Positions 48,701 through 56,152 of a stretch of 64,000 nucleotides of DNA are shown one piece after another. The notes beneath the pieces were generated by a model that had not been told where the DNA came from, made no database searches, and saw nothing but the letters and a program-made list of their open reading frames with translations. Numbering within the stretch: the stretch's first letter is position 1; each line of letters begins with the position of its first letter. Position numbers and translations under genes: made by a program. The stretch comes from Allium sativum. Taxonomy: Eukaryota; Streptophyta; Magnoliopsida; Asparagales; Amaryllidaceae. The stretch lies in contig CM060912.1 of NCBI GenBank assembly GCA_030737875.1, positions 875,649,199 to 875,713,198 on the forward strand. The letters run 5' to 3'.

Positions 48701-51700
48701 TTCAACATGCCTTTCCATTTTCACCAATGGTGTATTTATATGTGAAGAAGGTGGGCTGAATCATGTGTCATGTGGCTTGCCTCTTTTTCGGAGTCTAGAC
48801 ACATGGAGCTCGATCCGGCAGAGTAGTTGAGGCGGGGGGACCCGATCTACTGCTAATGAATACTTTTTCTCGGAAATTGCTATCGACGTGGAACTTGATA
48901 TTTGGCGTATCAAAGGAGAGCTAGTCAAAAGCTAATCTGAATTAGTGATCTTGGAAGGGCTTCGTCCGGTAGCGCATGTTTCTCCAGATACTTCAGATGA
49001 GATCCAAGGCTTTAGGATTGACCTGGTATTATAGGTCGACCCGATCTATTAGTAGATGGCTCGGTCGATCTATTGATGGTTCGATCGACTAGTTTGGTGT
49101 CGTTATGGCTTGGGGTCGGCTTATGGTTGGTCGACCTATGATAACAAACATTCATAAAGTTTGGAATGGGCCGATGGCTTCATCTATTGGTTGGAACGGC
49201 TTTCGCCAAAAAGTTGGTCAACATTAATGAATATAACAATTTAAAGCTAAGAATATATGATTAAATATATGGATTTGAATGTAAAATGTTATGAGAGTAT
49301 TAAGAAGAGTTTGTAAGTTGCTTTAAAAAAATGAAAACTTGGATGTTTGAAGTTAATAAAATTTCAAAGGGCATTGTATGATAAATTTTTAAAAAAATTG
49401 AAATACATTTTTTTAATTACCGTTTATATATAATTTATGTTTTATGAATTCATATATATTTGTATCAACATAATTTTTTTTACCAATTTGTTGATGCAAT
49501 TTTAGCGTACATTCAAATATTTCAACTTTGAACATTTGTTAATAAATATTAGTTGACCTAATTTATCGATTAGATTAGAGTTTGAGTTATGTAATTAATA
49601 TTCATGTAAAATATTGAAGGAACTGAGATGGAACTTTTTTTTGGATAATAGAGAATCAAAAAAGATTTACAAATCATTGTAGTTTTTTTTAAGTATTTAA
49701 ATGAAAATTAGTATGAGAACTTCAAAAAAATAATTGTAAAGTGATAAATTATACGATTTTAAACCAGTGTTGTCAATAGCGAATAGCGCAAGGCCTGCGC
49801 TATGCGCTATAATGTTTTTTTTTTTTTTTTTTTTTTGCTTACAGAAAAGAAGATCTTTAAAAAAAACACAGGAAAAAAGCACAAAAGGAAAAAACTGTAT
49901 GTTTAAAATCTCCAAAAAGGAAAAAAAAAACGAAAATGCATGTTCAAAAAAGAAAAAGCAAAATAGCGCGCTATTCATGGCTGCGCTATGATAAAATAGC
50001 GCGCTATTTTTGCGCTACACGGGACCCTTGCGCTATAAGAACCAAAATAGCGCAACCTGTGCGCTATGCGCTATTTTGCGCTATAGCGCTCGCTATGACA
50101 ACTATATTTTAAACTAACATATTTAGACTTGAAGAGAATTTAAGATGGCGAAGAAAACTCATATGATTAATAAAAGAGCTTGAATTTTTCCTGCTTTACT
50201 AATAGATAGATTAAACACAAAATATACACTAAATGGAGTTACCATACAACAAGAGATTGAACAACTTTTGATTAAAATTTGGAAGTCGACTATCACTCGG
50301 TATAAGAGTTCATAGTGAATAGTTAGGTACATCGTAAAGAATTCATGACTATATGGTTGCTCGTTACAAGTTTATTCACATACTAACGAAATATAATTAA
50401 CCAGGTGATGTTCAGACAACAATTCCATGCTTCATCTTAATTCCCGACATGCATGTGGAGTTTTGTATCTTGAATGTTTGGATGGTTTTACGGTCAGTTT
50501 GTTTTTATGCTTTGACTTTCGTTATGAGGTTCGTAGAGTATGATATCTCAGCATCAAGATTTTAAATCTCGAATATCGGTTATGTTTCACTCTTCAGCAA
50601 GGACACACATCATCAAAACAAGTACATCCGCACACTCTCCGATAAGGGAACCTACTTTTTGCACAAGTTCATTCAATTGCTCTTTGCCAAAAAAACTTGC
50701 ATCATACAGTCATTGACCCGCCTCTTCGGAAAGGACTACCACAATCAATATCAATCATCACGTTCAAGTAATTTTTATAAAAACCAAATATCAAATCAAA
50801 GCAAACAAGCACATATCATAATTATTCCTCCCAAACATCTGACTCGGTGTGTGTCTGGAGACCAATCTAGGGCTCATACATGTGTAAGCGATATGAGGTT
50901 ACAATTATCGTAACTCAAAGAGTGCATAAAGACCTATTGAGACCTCGTACATGTATATGTGGTTTGAGGTTATTATTATTTGTCATTTAAAACAAAAACA
51001 AATCATGAAGAGCGAACCTGACCCTCGTTCATCTTGATTATGGGATTACGAGTCTCAACTCTAATCTCTGATTGTTCCTTAATGCATTCGTTGTTGATGG
51101 TGTCTGCTCTGGTTGTACCATTGCAGTTTGGTTCCTTACATACAACTATAGCTAGTTATTCCAGATCATTTCTTCTATCAGATCACGAAGATGTCTGCAC
51201 TCGTTCATTTTATCCATCCAGCTCATGAAAAATGTAAAACTTTCTCGACCTTCTCTAATGATCAAAGGGTTCTCTTTTAGCCAACTTTTGGTAGGGGATC
51301 TAGCCCTTAGTATATACGTATATCCTCTTCGAAGTCTTTGTTAGGTCAGTGTAAAAGAGAACTTTGATTCCATCCTTTGACGTTTCGGTTCTCCAACACT
51401 ATCAACAACTCTTTGTTTTCCTTTCTCCTCGCCATATCTTGTTCCAGAAGGTCCTACGTTGTCCACAACATTAATTTTAGCATTCTTATCTTCAACATCT
51501 TTTGGCCGTAAACATCTCTCAGCTTCATGATAGAACACCGTAAGGTCTAGTGGTGAATCTCTTTCCAAAGCTATTTGAAGTTAGTCTTGCTTGCAATTAA
51601 TGAAACTGCAGCTCTGCGCGGATGGATCCAGCTTGTAAACCACATCTGATGTCACATTAAACCTAATCAAGTAACTCATCAAGGTCTCTCCGACTCTTTG

Positions 51701-54700
51701 CTTCACACTTAATAGCGTCATCACATTTATGATTGTGAGATATGAACTCTGAACTGTTTAATTAACATGTTCAACAAGTCGATTCATATGCTTATGGACA
51801 CATTCTTTTTATCACTTCTCGATGGAAGTACAAAAAATGTTCACATCAAAAATGACACAAACATCCCAAAAGTTGGTTGAAAACATCCTAGTCAAATAAA
51901 AGCAAAAGCAGTAAAGAAGACACAATTTTTATAGTGGTACGACATAATCTTCGGTTTAAGTCCATTTTAATCTTCGTTATTAGTTGTTTAAACGTTTTCT
52001 CTCCGGTTTAACAACCAATTATATAAGAACTAACCACAATTTAGTGGATCTCAGATTTACAATAGAATTTCTAAAGTGTCTCTAGGAAAGAGAAAAGTGG
52101 AGAAGGAACAGAATGTGAATGCCTTCATTAGTTGTTGTAGATCCGGTATTTACATTTACAAAGAAACTCAACACTACACTCGGTAGCCCACGTAGAATAA
52201 AGTTCAAATGTAGGTCCAAGTGCACAATGAGGAAAGACACCAGCCAAGTCTTTAATAAGCCTCTAGTATCGAGAGGTACCTCTCTGTACCGAGTGGTTTG
52301 CTTTGGTGCAAACTTCCTGTTTCAACTTGCTTTGTTTTGTCTTCAATCCAATGCATTTCAAACTCGTTTTCATGAAGATCTGAAGATTCTCTTAACATCA
52401 CTTAAATTTCCTGTTTTTTATTTTTCATTTCTAACAAATCATTAAATTTGCCCATATATTCCTCGAGATAAACATTTGACAACAATAACTTGAGGTAGTA
52501 CTTGAAGTATATGGGGATTGGAATGTCAAAATAGAAGAGAAAACCTCTCGATACTGAGAGGTTCATCTCAATACCAAGTGGTCTATAGATCAATTTCTCT
52601 TTGAAACTTTTGAGTCCGACTCTCTTGCTTCTCTAAGCATGTTTCCAAGTTTGTGAATCAATTCAACTTCACTTCGGATCATTTTGATCTTCTGAGTCTG
52701 GTTAAGATATGTTTGGCTAGAAAGTGAGTTAACACACTTTTTTTTACTTTATAACTGCATACTGATTTGGCGAATAAATCATTTTCTTTTGCCTTGGTTG
52801 TTTTGCCTGAAGGTTTGTTTTCTTAGGAAAAACTATAACACCACATATCATGCAGGTGATCCTACACGATCAAAGATGCAACATTAACATGATAAAACTC
52901 AACATAAAAACATAAATTATACCAAGCATTGAACTTCAGTCAAATATATAGGTGTGACGTTACTCATAAAAGCACTAATTTGAGATATTACTTCTTCTAA
53001 CCTGTTGATATGCAGCCATTGGTAGTATCACCAAATTCATGCTGCAAGAAAGCATAGTCTTATTCAGTATTGGGAAAAGACATGTCATTATAAATATTAA
53101 AATGCATATGTACACACAAGATGGAATCCATGAAGTCCAGGAGTGAGTCCAGTAACCCGCACATTTACTGTTGTGGGACCTATTCAGAATAAATTAGAGA
53201 AATATTAATGTACAAGATTTTGGTAATTACTCACATAATCAAGCAAGCTGTTAGGAAAATCAAACTAAGAAGAGGTCCAAAACCTAGGTAGTCAAGGCGC
53301 AAAAAAGCCCAAGGCTTGCGCCTTGCGCCTTTTTGTGCGCCATAGTTGCGCTTTTTTTCCTGCTGTCACTGTAAAAACGGCACTTACAACTACAACTTAA
53401 TATATAGTTTTGATAATAAATAATAGCTGAGTTTGCAATTTTAATGAAAAAACTTCATAAGTTCATGTCACAAACCAAAATAAGTAGCCAAAAAACCATT
53501 CAACCTAAATTTACAACAACAAAATACTTAAAATGGAAAAAGCGCACTTTTTGCAATTCACTAACAGGTGCGCCTTGAACTCAAAAAAAGCCCCCTAGTT
53601 GCGCCTTGCGCTTTTTTGTGCCTAGGCGTGCCTTGACTACATAGTTTAAAACATATTGATAACTAGTGAATATCTGATGTAAGTAACCCACACAATGTTC
53701 CAATTGGTAAGTAGCATAGCTAGTTGATTAAAGGTTACAAGTTTGAACGAGCAGCTATTTGTACATATCCTCCAATTTAACTAGAGTATGTGCTGAGGGT
53801 TCAATATACACTCCATTAGAGTTTAGAAGCTTCAATTATTTTTTTTTTTTTTTTTTTTTTTTGTGAGATGTTCTTTCATTTCATTTTACTTTTTATTAAA
53901 AAAAGGAAAACCAACAAAAGCGTTTGGAATACCAACTTTTAGAACAGCACTAGTTGTTTATAAGAAATGCACTAACCTTTGGAATTATAGACCAATATAA
54001 TCATTTGAATCCAAATGCTAGGATACAGTAACTTTTGAACAGCTAAATATATCTGTTTGTCTCAAAATGGGCAGTAGCTGCCTAAATTGTTTTAAAGAGA
54101 TATATGGGTCTTTGGAACTATAGTAGTTTAATTTGTTCATAGAAGTGGTAACTATATGGGTGATCGTAACAAATCATAGAAACATATAGAAAAATGCACA
54201 AAAGTAAACATGCCACCAGATTTTTACCGTGGTCAGATAGAATGAACTGCATCTACTTTATAAGTAATATTATATATTTGGGTCATACACAATTTGATTT
54301 TAGTGCAAGATGATTTCCGTAATGAGAAAGAGAGAATAAAAAAGGCAGCAAGATGCCTTAGAAGAAGAATAGTGGTCGATTCAAGAAGTCTATGAAAAAT
54401 GATGTTAATAATGTTCTTCTATTGTTCCAATGATATTCCTCAATTAAAATAGTGGATTCATCTCTAAACTCATGGTAAGATCTTTTGAATTTGAATTGAG
54501 AGGATGCCTTGAGACAGTTAGATGCCATTGCCTCAGTTATCATTTTCTAGCTGAACTCAAATATTATGTAAAGTCGAGTTCTCAACATGCAACACTCATG
54601 TACTCAAAAAGAAAAAGAAAAAGAAAAAAGCGTACTTCAATTCAAAATAAAAAAAAACAGACTAGAAGTCCATTTCAAGCGGTTTTCTTCTACCTCTGAA

Positions 54701-55398
54701 GATCTATAAATTTTCATCAGACACAACATCTGCACCAGGAATCTTTACTGACCTTGAAGTACAGTTACTGATACTCTGCTGTTTGTATCGATGCTTTTTA
54801 ACAAATCATAAGAGACAGACTTGGTGTAAAAATTGCATAAAAGACTTGATATATAATTTACCAATGTCGAAAACAGTTTACCATAAGGGTTTCAATAGGA
54901 CGCATGAAAAGGTCTACTGTGTCTGACTCAGTTCAAAAAGTTTTCACTGCATTTTGAATCAATTAGTCTCAATTTATACGGTACCAAAGCATTTACAAAC
55001 TTATTCACTGGATTTCCGTGCTTCCTTCTTCCAGAAACATCAAAGGAATTTCAACCCCAATAAATAAATCAAATGCCAAAAGCAATCGTCCAAGCCATCC
55101 ACTAATTAACAATTACTCTGAAATATAATATAGAATTCAATCTTTAGAGCATACCATCGTCCTCTTGAGTAAGAGTAACAACACCCTCCACTTGGGAAGT
55201 TCCCTTGAGAACAGCAACAGCTTTTTTCAATGCAGCAACGATTCTCAAAGATTTATTCTTCTTAAAAGCGGAGATTTTTGAATATGACAATGAAATGGGC
55301 TTTCCCAAAATGAAAGAAGAAGAACAAGCAGAAGAAGCACGATGCGATGTTGAAGAAGAAAGGGTTACGAATTTGGAAACAGCAATTGAAGAAGCCAT
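35331..55398 (-). CDS. CSD2: Plastid Cu/Zn superoxide dismutase, eight exons
   Basis: It converts superoxide to peroxide and oxygen in the chloroplast stroma. The exons on minus (55398-55155, 53179-53118, 53041-53002, 39671-39576, 39480-39449, 39329-39254, 39125-39072, 35359-35331) are all bounded by AG/GT and sum to 633 bp, or 210 residues. Residues 1-56 are Ser-rich and basic, a transit peptide; the mature part starts near [10 protein letters not shown]. Copper ligands are His101, His103, His118 and His175. Zinc ligands are His118, His126, His135 and Asp138. The disulphide is Cys112-Cys201 and the guiding Arg is 198. All are present. Leu97 replaces the Pro usual in PGPHGFH. Eight exons is the pattern of plastid Cu/Zn SOD genes. 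Intron 3 (13,330 bp) is exceptional. Exon 4 carries the region known to pair with miR398 in CSD2. The gene looks functional. Confidence 0.95.
35403..35904. mobile_element. hAT-like non-autonomous element in SOD intron 7, split by a SINE
   Basis: The ends are AATTGGCGGTTAGAACC and, reverse-complemented, AGGGTGGCAACCGACCC, a loose inverted repeat. The flanks are ACTTTTAC (35395-35402) and ACTTCTAC (35905-35912), an 8 bp duplication with one mismatch. Without the SINE about 275 bp remains. Confidence 0.55.
35616..35842 (+). mobile_element. tRNA-derived SINE
   Basis: The RNA polymerase III A box (TGGCGCAGCGG, 35626-35636) and B box (GGTTCGAGTCC, near 35670) are well kept, and the element ends in an A-run at 35831-35841. 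The flanks AGCTTGGGTCT and AGTTGGACCT may be a worn target duplication. It has no tRNA 3' end and no cloverleaf continuity, so it is not a tRNA gene. Confidence 0.85.
36204..36286. repeat. Two-copy 41 bp tandem repeat in SOD intron 7
   Basis: AACCACATTTTACT(A/T)GGTAA then ATGCACTAATTTTCTGCA(G/A)TT, twice in a row with two differences. Confidence 0.85.
38182..38989. mobile_element. hAT-type MITE in SOD intron 7
   Basis: CAAGGTTTGAATTT on the left, and the reverse complement of the right end CATGGTTTAAACTT, form an inverted repeat. They are flanked by a perfect 8 bp duplication, ATTTAAAC, at 38174-38181 and 38990-38997. It is 808 bp and noncoding, with CATA and poly(T) runs inside. Confidence 0.75.
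39072..39125 (-). CDS. CSD2: SOD exon 7
   Basis: It codes for [17 protein letters not shown], with the active-site Arg and the second disulphide Cys. The acceptor is CCATAG/GAGGAC and the donor is TTGTG/GTGAGT. It is 54 bp. Confidence 0.93.
39254..39329 (-). CDS. CSD2: SOD exon 6
   Basis: It codes for [20 protein letters not shown] and DDLGKG, with the last copper-ligand His. The acceptor is ACAATAG/ATTCC and the donor is AAAAG/GTGAAG. It is 76 bp. Confidence 0.93.
39449..39480 (-). CDS. CSD2: SOD exon 5
   Basis: It codes for [10 protein letters not shown]. The acceptor is TCTATAG/GAGTGG and the donor is ATCAG/GTGATT. It is 32 bp. Confidence 0.93.
39576..39671 (-). CDS. CSD2: SOD exon 4
   Basis: It codes for [25 protein letters not shown] and VANADG, with the bridging His and the zinc ligands. 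The acceptor is CAACAG/GACCAC and the donor is GATG/GTACAA. It is 96 bp. Confidence 0.95.
39591..39616 (-). promoter_or_regulatory. Presumed miR398 target site in SOD exon 4
   Basis: On minus it reads CATGCGGGCGACCTGG then GAAACATTG, over the codons for HAGDLGNI. This is where CSD2 mRNAs pair with miR398, with a GACCTG core. Compared with the usual GGGTGACCTG, the base before the core is C rather than T, which would add a mismatch. Regulation is inferred from the family. Confidence 0.6.
39673..41342. other. SOD intron 3, distal part without clear features
   Basis: Intronic AT-rich DNA. The stretch 39780-40290 has AATTTCAGTTTTCC on the left and CTGAAATTCCGG on the right, which hints at another worn inverted-repeat element. 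I found no target duplication. Confidence 0.35.
41351..41849. mobile_element. hAT-type MITE in SOD intron 3, GGCGT-rich ends
   Basis: The terminal inverted repeats CAATGTTTTAAAACGC and CATTGTTTTAAAACGC match at 15 of 16 bases. They are flanked by a perfect 8 bp duplication, TTAAATAT (41343-41350 and 41850-41857). Subterminal AGGCGT/ACGCCT words recur many times; the centre is AT-rich. It is 499 bp with no coding capacity. Confidence 0.88.
42574..42787. repeat. Microsatellites (TA)n and (GT)n(AT)n in SOD intron 3
   Basis: A TA run at about 42574-42608 and a GT run passing into AT at about 42743-42787, 135 bp apart. Confidence 0.9.
43278..43478 (-). mobile_element. tRNA-derived SINE with a perfect 15 bp target duplication
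   Basis: Read on minus, the A box TAGCCCAGTGG and a B-box-like AGTTTGAAACC mark a polymerase III promoter. The element ends in an A-run next to 43278. ATAAATTAATATCTT is repeated exactly at 43263-43277 and 43479-43493, the mark of target-primed insertion. It is 201 bp. Confidence 0.88.
43890..45066 (-). repeat. 3' LTR (element sense) of the gag-only retrotransposon, carrying a MITE
   Basis: It is 1177 bp including the 364 bp MITE at 44349-44712; without it about 813 bp remain, equal in size to the partner LTR. It shares long stretches with 48410-49223, such as ATCAACCCCAACGTGT and GGTTGGAACG. Confidence 0.88.
44349..44712. mobile_element. hAT-type MITE inside the LTR
   Basis: The ends CATAGTTATCAAGGC and, reverse-complemented, CATAGTAGTTAAGGC form an inverted repeat. 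The 8-mers CCGCTGTC (44341-44348) and TCGCTGTC (44713-44720) match at 7 of 8 positions. The partner LTR lacks the insert (near 48882), which proves it came later. AGGCGC and GCGCCTT words fill the ends. Confidence 0.9.
45400..45990. repeat. Degenerate tandem array, roughly 23-50 bp spacing, beside the LTR
   Basis: About a dozen units built on GAGTATTAACCATACTCGGC, joined by TTATGGAATTGGC-like linkers; some read GAGTATCAGCCATACTCGG. It lies just inside the element's 3' end. Confidence 0.85.
46237..48000 (-). pseudogene. gag: Ty3/gypsy-type gag of the gag-only element
   Basis: Read on minus. A Pro/Ser-rich N-terminal segment (48000-47380) precedes the capsid core ([33 protein letters not shown], at 47274-47023). 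A second core piece follows ([19 protein letters not shown], near 46780). A basic segment ([13 protein letters not shown]) and a C-terminal [18 protein letters not shown] motif end it near 46390. This is the Retrotrans_gag type seen in Tat-related elements. Frame changes occur near 47000, 46530 and 46420, so it is probably dead. Intact proteins of this kind form particles that package element RNA; pol would have to come from another element. Confidence 0.8.
48410..49223 (-). repeat. 5' LTR (element sense) of the gag-only retrotransposon
   Basis: It is 814 bp, with TGTTAGACGTC at one end and GGTCAACA at the other. It is collinear with 43890-45066 apart from the MITE. The many scattered differences make the insertion older than the copia element at 24-30 kb. 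Confidence 0.88.
49765..50106. mobile_element. hAT-type MITE in SOD intron 3, TAGCGC-rich ends
   Basis: The ends CAGTGTTGTCAATAGC and, reverse-complemented, TATAGTTGTCATAGC form an inverted repeat. They are flanked by a perfect 8 bp duplication, TTTTAAAC (49757-49764 and 50107-50114). GCGCTAT words are dense on both sides of a poly(T)/A-rich centre. It is 342 bp. Confidence 0.85.
51030..51837 (-). pseudogene. Second gag relic of the same LTR family
   Basis: Read on minus. The frame at 51568-51341 has [17 protein letters not shown], matching the [14 protein letters not shown] region of the gag at 46.8 kb. Near 51200 a [18 protein letters not shown] motif matches that gag's C-terminal motif. 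It has many frame changes and no pol. Confidence 0.65.
51838..52734 (-). repeat. LTR of the second gag relic
   Basis: It opens TGTTCACATCAAAAATGAC and ends GAGTTAACA. About 100 bp in it shares AAGACACAATTTTTATAGTGG with the LTRs of the first element (AAGACACAATATTTTATAGTG). No partner LTR was found to the left, so the element is partly deleted. Confidence 0.6.
53002..53041 (-). CDS. CSD2: SOD exon 3
   Basis: It codes for [14 protein letters not shown], with a copper-ligand His and the disulphide Cys. The acceptor is TTGCAG/CATGAA and the donor is ACAG/GTTAG. It is 40 bp. The 13.3 kb intron follows. Confidence 0.93.
53118..53179 (-). CDS. CSD2: SOD exon 2
   Basis: It codes for [20 protein letters not shown], with the first copper-ligand His. 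The acceptor is GAATAG/GTCCC and the donor is CTT/GTGTGT. It is 62 bp. Confidence 0.93.
53284..53644. mobile_element. hAT-type MITE in SOD intron 1, AAGGCGC-rich ends
   Basis: CTAGGTAGTCAAGGC and, reverse-complemented, CTATGTAGTCAAGGC match at 14 of 15 positions. The flanks TCCAAAAC (53276-53283) and TTTAAAAC (53645-53652) agree at 6 of 8 bases. It is 361 bp, almost the length of the 44.35 kb element, and shares its TCAAGGC end and GCGCCTT words. It starts only 105 bp from exon 2. Confidence 0.8.
53653..55154. other. Remainder of SOD intron 1
   Basis: AT-rich intronic DNA with a 24 bp poly(T) near 53839. No element ends are recognised. Confidence 0.4.
55155..55398 (-). CDS. CSD2: SOD exon 1
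   Basis: It codes for the transit peptide and the first mature strand (KKAVAVLKG, then [10 protein letters not shown]). The ATG at 55398 gives a normal transit-peptide length. The donor is GATG/GTATGC and the exon ends in phase 1. Confidence 0.93.
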
Positions 55399-55960
55399 GA
55401 CCTATAATTTGGAGACTGGAGATGAAAATGATAAGGTGGGTAGGCTATGGGCTAAAATAATACAGAAAACGGGAGGGTTTTAGCACTCCCACTGGGTTTC
55501 GGGCAGCTGCTGCCTACGTGCACCAGGATTATTGCTAAAATGCATACTCTGATATCTATCTCCATTTCTATTCTAGCCGCCTGGCCCGTTCAGACAAAAA
55601 CCAAAAAAAAAGATTAAAGGGAATAAAAAAAATTCAAATCTTATAATAGATTATTCCAATGCTTTATTAATTTGAATGTAAAATTAAAAACGCATCATCT
55701 ATTTGCATTTTTGTTAAATTTATTATCTTTAATGCAACTATTGAATTAAGTCTGAAGATGATATGTCAAAAAAATTACATGTTGAAATATTCCTATAATG
55801 GCACATATGCAAAATTGTATGTTTTTAGACATTTACATTGAACAACAAATTTTAATTTTATTATAAAATTGTATTATGTATTTCAGTTGATCCATGGAAT
55901 TCGGAATGATCGAATAAGAAACAACCATGGAAATACATATGGTGAAGAGCATTTTCTTTT
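55399..55960 (-). promoter_or_regulatory. Leader and promoter side of the SOD gene
   Basis: Upstream of the SOD start on minus. TAGCCCATAGCCTACCC lies about 40-55 bp from the ATG, in the presumed leader, and an ACGT-core word (GCACGTAGGC on minus) lies near 55515. There is no clear TATA box. Regulation by copper or stress is known for the family but is not demonstrated here. Confidence 0.35.
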
Positions 55961-56152
55961 AAAGGACAAACTTTGGAAGTTTTTTAGTGAAAAGTATGGG
56001 AAGTTCCAAAATTAGGGAGAATGACATATTTATACTAAATGTGGAATTCAGAGGGCCCACTAACTTTTTCTCATTTACACTATCATTTGGCCTTCTCATT
56101 AAATTTTAAACTTTGCATACTTTTTACCAGAAATTTTGTAAAGTTTGTCCTT
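55961..56152. repeat. Foldback element, about 60 bp arms
   Basis: AAAGGACAAACTTTGG then TGAAAAGTATGGGAAGTT on the left mirror AACTTTGCATACTTTTT then AAAGTTTGTCCTT on the right. The RNA or single strand could form a hairpin. It may be a MITE; no target duplication is assigned. Confidence 0.65.

Larger units (their letters stand above)
43890..49223 (-). mobile_element. Non-autonomous LTR retrotransposon with gag only, in SOD intron 3
   Basis: The two LTRs begin TGTTGACGTC or TGTTAGACGTC and end TTGGTCAACA. The gag lies on minus; no protease, RT or integrase is found in the 3.3 kb between the LTRs. The flanking 5-mers are TTAAC and TTAAT. The candidate primer site follows the 48410 LTR on minus (CTTTGACGCACCAAGTAGGG). 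This fits the description of TR-GAG or large gag-only elements mobilised by others. It lies in the same sense as the host gene. Confidence 0.85.
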
